Shown here in pieces: positions 5,458-6,795 of a DNA stretch of 6,795 bases. The number at the start of each line of letters is the position of its first letter. Within the stretch, counting starts at the first letter, position 1. The notes under the pieces are model-generated. The model did not search any database. It saw only the letters and a list, made by a program, of their open reading frames with translations, and was not told the DNA's origin. Source of the stretch: an uncultured Acetatifactor sp. (GTDB lineage Bacteria > Bacillota > Clostridia > Lachnospirales > Lachnospiraceae). Location: contig CAKRYI010000043.1 of assembly GCA_934426825.1 (NCBI GenBank), positions 1-6,795 of the forward strand, given 5' to 3'. Position numbers and translations under genes: made by a program.

Positions 5458-6471
5458 ATGGCTGATGATAAAAATTTTATTACATACAACCAGCAAATGC
5501 GCAAATTGCGGAACGATAAGCATATTGATTGTTCAGGTCCCAAAAATAAGCAAATATTAATTCGCATGGGATATTTTAATATTGTAAATGGATACAAAAC
5601 TCCCTTCACATGTGGTGTTGATTCAAACGGTGATCATGTGTATTTGCCAAATACCAGTTTAGAATATCTATACAAATTAAAAAATTTTGATGATGATTTA
5701 CGTTTATTTTTGCTAAAATACATAACACAAATTGAAGAAGAAGTACGAACATTAACTGGTTATAAATTTGACCAAAGCAACTGTGATGGTAAAATCCCTT
5801 GGTATGATGCCAACGCATACTCTCCTAACAGCCGCCTTCAAAGCAGAATGAATGCTATCTCTTCCGCATATAGTGAATTAAGTTCCAGCAAACTGGATTA
5901 TGTTAAATTTTATATGGATAATCACTCTTCCATTCCGACATGGATTATGATTAAAGTAGTTAATTTTTCAACATTTATAAACATACTGCAGAATAGCAAA
6001 ACTGTTGTTACCCATAGCCTTTGCCAACTATATAATATGATGGACTCTAACGGAAAACCCAATGTCAAACTTTTGATTGGCAGCTTACATTGGCTTCGTA
6101 AAGTTAGAAATTCTTGTGCGCACAATGAACGCATTTTTTGCATTCATCAATCGTCAGATACTACAAGACGTAACAACGGACGCATTATCGAAAATTACAT
6201 CTCTTCATTGCAACCATCATATTCAAGAGATTCTGATAAAAGAATATTTGACTTGCTTGTATATTTTAAATATTATTTGCCCGACAAAGAATATAAGGAA
6301 ATGATGTCCATTTTCCAACAAATGTTAATCAATTTACAGAGCAACATATCTGCAAATGCCTTTGACAATATCAGAGGACAAATGGGAATTAAAAATCTTG
6401 CCGATTTAGAAACATTAAAGGGTCTGCCTAAGATGCCTATTTTGTATAATAGGTTTGGTAAATTTGTTTAA
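5458..6471 (+). CDS. Abi_2 family (AbiD/AbiF-type) HEPN abortive-infection protein
   Basis: From the ATG at 5458 the protein has 337 residues. It shows the Abi_2 pattern: an N-terminal YNQQMRKLRN.KHI segment, RMGYFNIVNGYKTPF (36-50), a helical FDDDLRLFLLKYITQIEEEVRTLTGYKF stretch (77-104), PTWIMIKVVNFSTF (160-173) and a C-terminal HEPN motif, WLRKVRNSCAHNERI (212-226), with R217 and H222 in R-X4-H spacing. HEPN proteins of this type are thought to cut RNA and stop growth during phage infection. The first motif position reads RTLTGYK, with no histidine. An in-frame ATG exists at 5317, but the predicted promoter lies after it. AAGGAG (5441-5446) precedes 5458 by 11 nt, a little long. Base composition is far more AT-rich than the genes to the left, suggesting transfer. 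A candidate small RNA lies directly downstream. Confidence 0.85.
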   Translation: MADDKNFITYNQQMRKLRNDKHIDCSGPKNKQILIRMGYFNIVNGYKTPFTCGVDSNGDHVYLPNTSLEYLYKLKNFDDDLRLFLLKYITQIEEEVRTLTGYKFDQSNCDGKIPWYDANAYSPNSRLQSRMNAISSAYSELSSSKLDYVKFYMDNHSSIPTWIMIKVVNFSTFINILQNSKTVVTHSLCQLYNMMDSNGKPNVKLLIGSLHWLRKVRNSCAHNERIFCIHQSSDTTRRNNGRIIENYISSLQPSYSRDSDKRIFDLLVYFKYYLPDKEYKEMMSIFQQMLINLQSNISANAFDNIRGQMGIKNLADLETLKGLPKMPILYNRFGKFV

Positions 6472-6488
6472 TTTTTTTATATATAAAT

Positions 6489-6506
6489 GGAGAATTTAAG
6501 TTTTCC
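6489..6506 (+). other. Weak hairpin after the Abi_2 stop
   Basis: GGAGAA (6489-6494) can pair with TTTTCC (6501-6506) with one G-U pair around a 6-nt loop. It has no T-run after it, and the T-rich stretch lies before it (6473-6479), so it is not a convincing terminator. Without one, Abi_2 transcripts could run into the small RNA and end at its terminator. Confidence 0.2.
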
Positions 6507-6528
6507 GTTAGATTTGTAAAATTTTTAT

Positions 6529-6549
6529 CAATTTACTTGTAATAAATTG
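6529..6549. promoter_or_regulatory. Perfect inverted repeat over the -35 of the small-RNA promoter
   Basis: CAATTTA (6529-6535) and TAAATTG (6543-6549) are perfect 7-bp arms with a 7-nt spacer, and the spacer contains the proposed -35 TTGTAA. Its placement is that of a repressor site, but the arms are AT-rich in AT-rich DNA, so chance is possible. Confidence 0.35.
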
Positions 6550-6565
6550 TCCTTTATGATATTAT
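6537..6565 (+). promoter_or_regulatory. Extended -10 promoter driving the candidate small RNA
   Basis: TTGTAA (6537-6542), a 17-nt spacer and TATTAT (6560-6565) with an upstream TGA give a good extended -10 promoter. No open frame follows within the next 100 nt, only a hairpin and a terminator, which points to a non-coding transcript starting near 6572. Confidence 0.6.
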
Positions 6566-6571
6566 ACTAAC

Positions 6572-6640
6572 ACAGAGATAACCGAATTGATTTCGGTTGA
6601 AAAACACTTATGCAAATTAATTTGTGTAGGTGTTTTTTAT
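6572..6640 (+). ncRNA. Candidate structured small RNA beside the Abi_2/HEPN gene
   Basis: The segment between a complete promoter and a strong terminator can fold into two hairpins: AACCGAA (6580-6586) with TTCGGTT (6592-6598) around a 5-nt loop, then the long terminator stem from 6600. No ribosome binding site with an open frame is seen. The RNA would be about 70 nt. From memory, some AbiF-type HEPN proteins have recently been described as toxins held by an adjacent non-coding RNA and related to Cas13; if so, this is the expected position for such an RNA. Whether it belongs to that group is inference. It could instead be an unrelated small RNA or a leader cut off by the insertion element. 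Confidence 0.5.
6600..6640 (+). terminator. Rho-independent terminator with a 17-bp stem
   Basis: Positions 6600-6616 pair without interruption with 6621-6637 (three G-U pairs) around a TTAA loop. The stem's outer part is A5/T5, so the functional core is about 12 bp followed by TTTTTTATTT. The flanking A-tract means it could also act for minus-strand transcripts entering from the insertion element. Confidence 0.8.
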
Positions 6641-6689
6641 TTCGTTTTCTTGTTATCCTTAGCTGTGATATTATGGGAAACTAACTCAC

Positions 6690-6706
6690 AAAAAAACCGC
6701 CTCTAG
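6690..6706 (+). other. Orphan left arm of a terminator, possibly split by the insertion element
   Basis: Seven A followed by CCGCCTCTAG has the typical form of the left half of a bidirectional terminator, but no matching CTAGAGGCGG-T7 arm follows before the insertion element begins at about 6724. The partner may lie beyond the element, outside this window. Confidence 0.25.
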
Positions 6707-6725
6707 TTTATATACACTTGATATG

Positions 6726-6759
6726 TACCCCTTTTACTGGACATCCAGTGAAAGGGGTA
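6726..6759 (+). promoter_or_regulatory. 15-bp stem-loop burying the transposase ribosome binding site
   Basis: Positions 6726-6740 pair with 6745-6759 around an ACAT loop; 14 pairs are Watson-Crick and one (6735/6750) is G-U in RNA. The right arm contains the whole AAAGGGG Shine-Dalgarno (6751-6757), 7 nt before the ATG at 6765. In transcripts entering from outside the element it would hide the SD; an internal promoter starting within the stem would avoid it. This is the known way in which several insertion sequences limit transposase made from read-through. Confidence 0.65.
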
Positions 6760-6764
6760 TTTTT

Positions 6765-6795
6765 ATGCGTTACAGTTACGAATTCAAACGAAAGG
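6765..6795 (+). CDS. Transposase orfA start, truncated by the window edge
   Basis: Only ten codons are present, reading MRYSYEFKRK. This opening matches, from memory, the HTH-containing first frame of IS3-type transposases of gut Clostridia (MRYSYEFK..., followed in the family by an HTH that binds the element ends). AAAGGGG lies 7 nt upstream, inside a stem-loop. IS3 elements normally make the full transposase by frameshifting into a second frame, which cannot be seen here. Confidence 0.6.
   Translation, partial: MRYSYEFKRK

Larger units (their letters stand above)
6724..6795 (+). mobile_element. Left end of an insertion sequence, probably IS3 family (continues past the window)
   Basis: TGTACCCC at 6724 has the TG-ending form of IS3-family terminal repeats and lies 41 nt before a transposase-like start codon. 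Sequence to its left is AT-rich and unrelated. The right end, its inverted repeat and the target duplication lie outside the window, so the exact boundary (6724 is my estimate) is not proven. Confidence 0.6.

Noticed and set aside
6572..6706. CRISPR repeat or tRNA in the region after the Abi_2 gene
   Set aside because: No direct repeat with regular spacers and no cloverleaf or CCA end were found; the structures are single hairpins.

Overview
The window looks like chromosome of a low-to-mid GC anaerobic Firmicute, most likely a gut Lachnospiraceae or related Clostridia. This rests on strong AAGGAGG-type ribosome binding sites, TTG start use, a desulfoferrodoxin-type protein and an Hrb-type flavin reductase (both typical of anaerobes), and a transposase start of the kind common in gut Clostridia. 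This is judged by eye; no database search was possible.

Positions 1-5187 form a moderate-GC block. At the left edge is a short plus-strand reading frame resembling the last two membrane helices of a MATE transporter. All further genes up to 5187 are on the minus strand. Read in transcription order they are: an MGMT-type alkyltransferase (5187-4822) with its own promoter and a clear terminator; a six-helix chemotaxis receptor without HAMP (4624-3158); an Hrb-like flavin reductase (3001-2507); a fusion of an XRE helix-turn-helix with a complete two-centre desulfoferrodoxin (2404-1820); a Nudix-HD fusion hydrolase (1808-837); and a small one-helix DUF3592-like protein (801-400). The last four are co-oriented with gaps of 102, 11 and 35 nt. 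They look like an oxygen/superoxide response cluster: an electron donor, a redox-metal transcription factor or superoxide reductase, a nucleotide-pool hydrolase and a membrane accessory protein. In several genes the first ATG/TTG of the open frame is not the likely start, because a Shine-Dalgarno sequence sits correctly only for an inner ATG.

Positions about 5270-6795 are clearly AT-rich and look acquired. They hold an Abi_2 (AbiD/AbiF-type) HEPN abortive-infection protein (start taken as 5458) with its own promoter. Directly downstream is an unannotated candidate small RNA of about 70 nt (about 6572-6640), with its own extended -10 promoter, a 7-bp hairpin and a 17-bp terminator hairpin. The right edge is the left end of an insertion sequence, probably IS3 family: a TGTACCCC end, a perfect 15-bp stem-loop that buries the transposase Shine-Dalgarno, and the first ten codons of orfA.

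The most interesting unit is the Abi_2/HEPN gene with its adjacent structured RNA, a candidate RNA-controlled toxin or defence module. Second is the HTH-desulfoferrodoxin fusion, which keeps all metal ligands but lacks the catalytic lysine, suggesting a sensor role.
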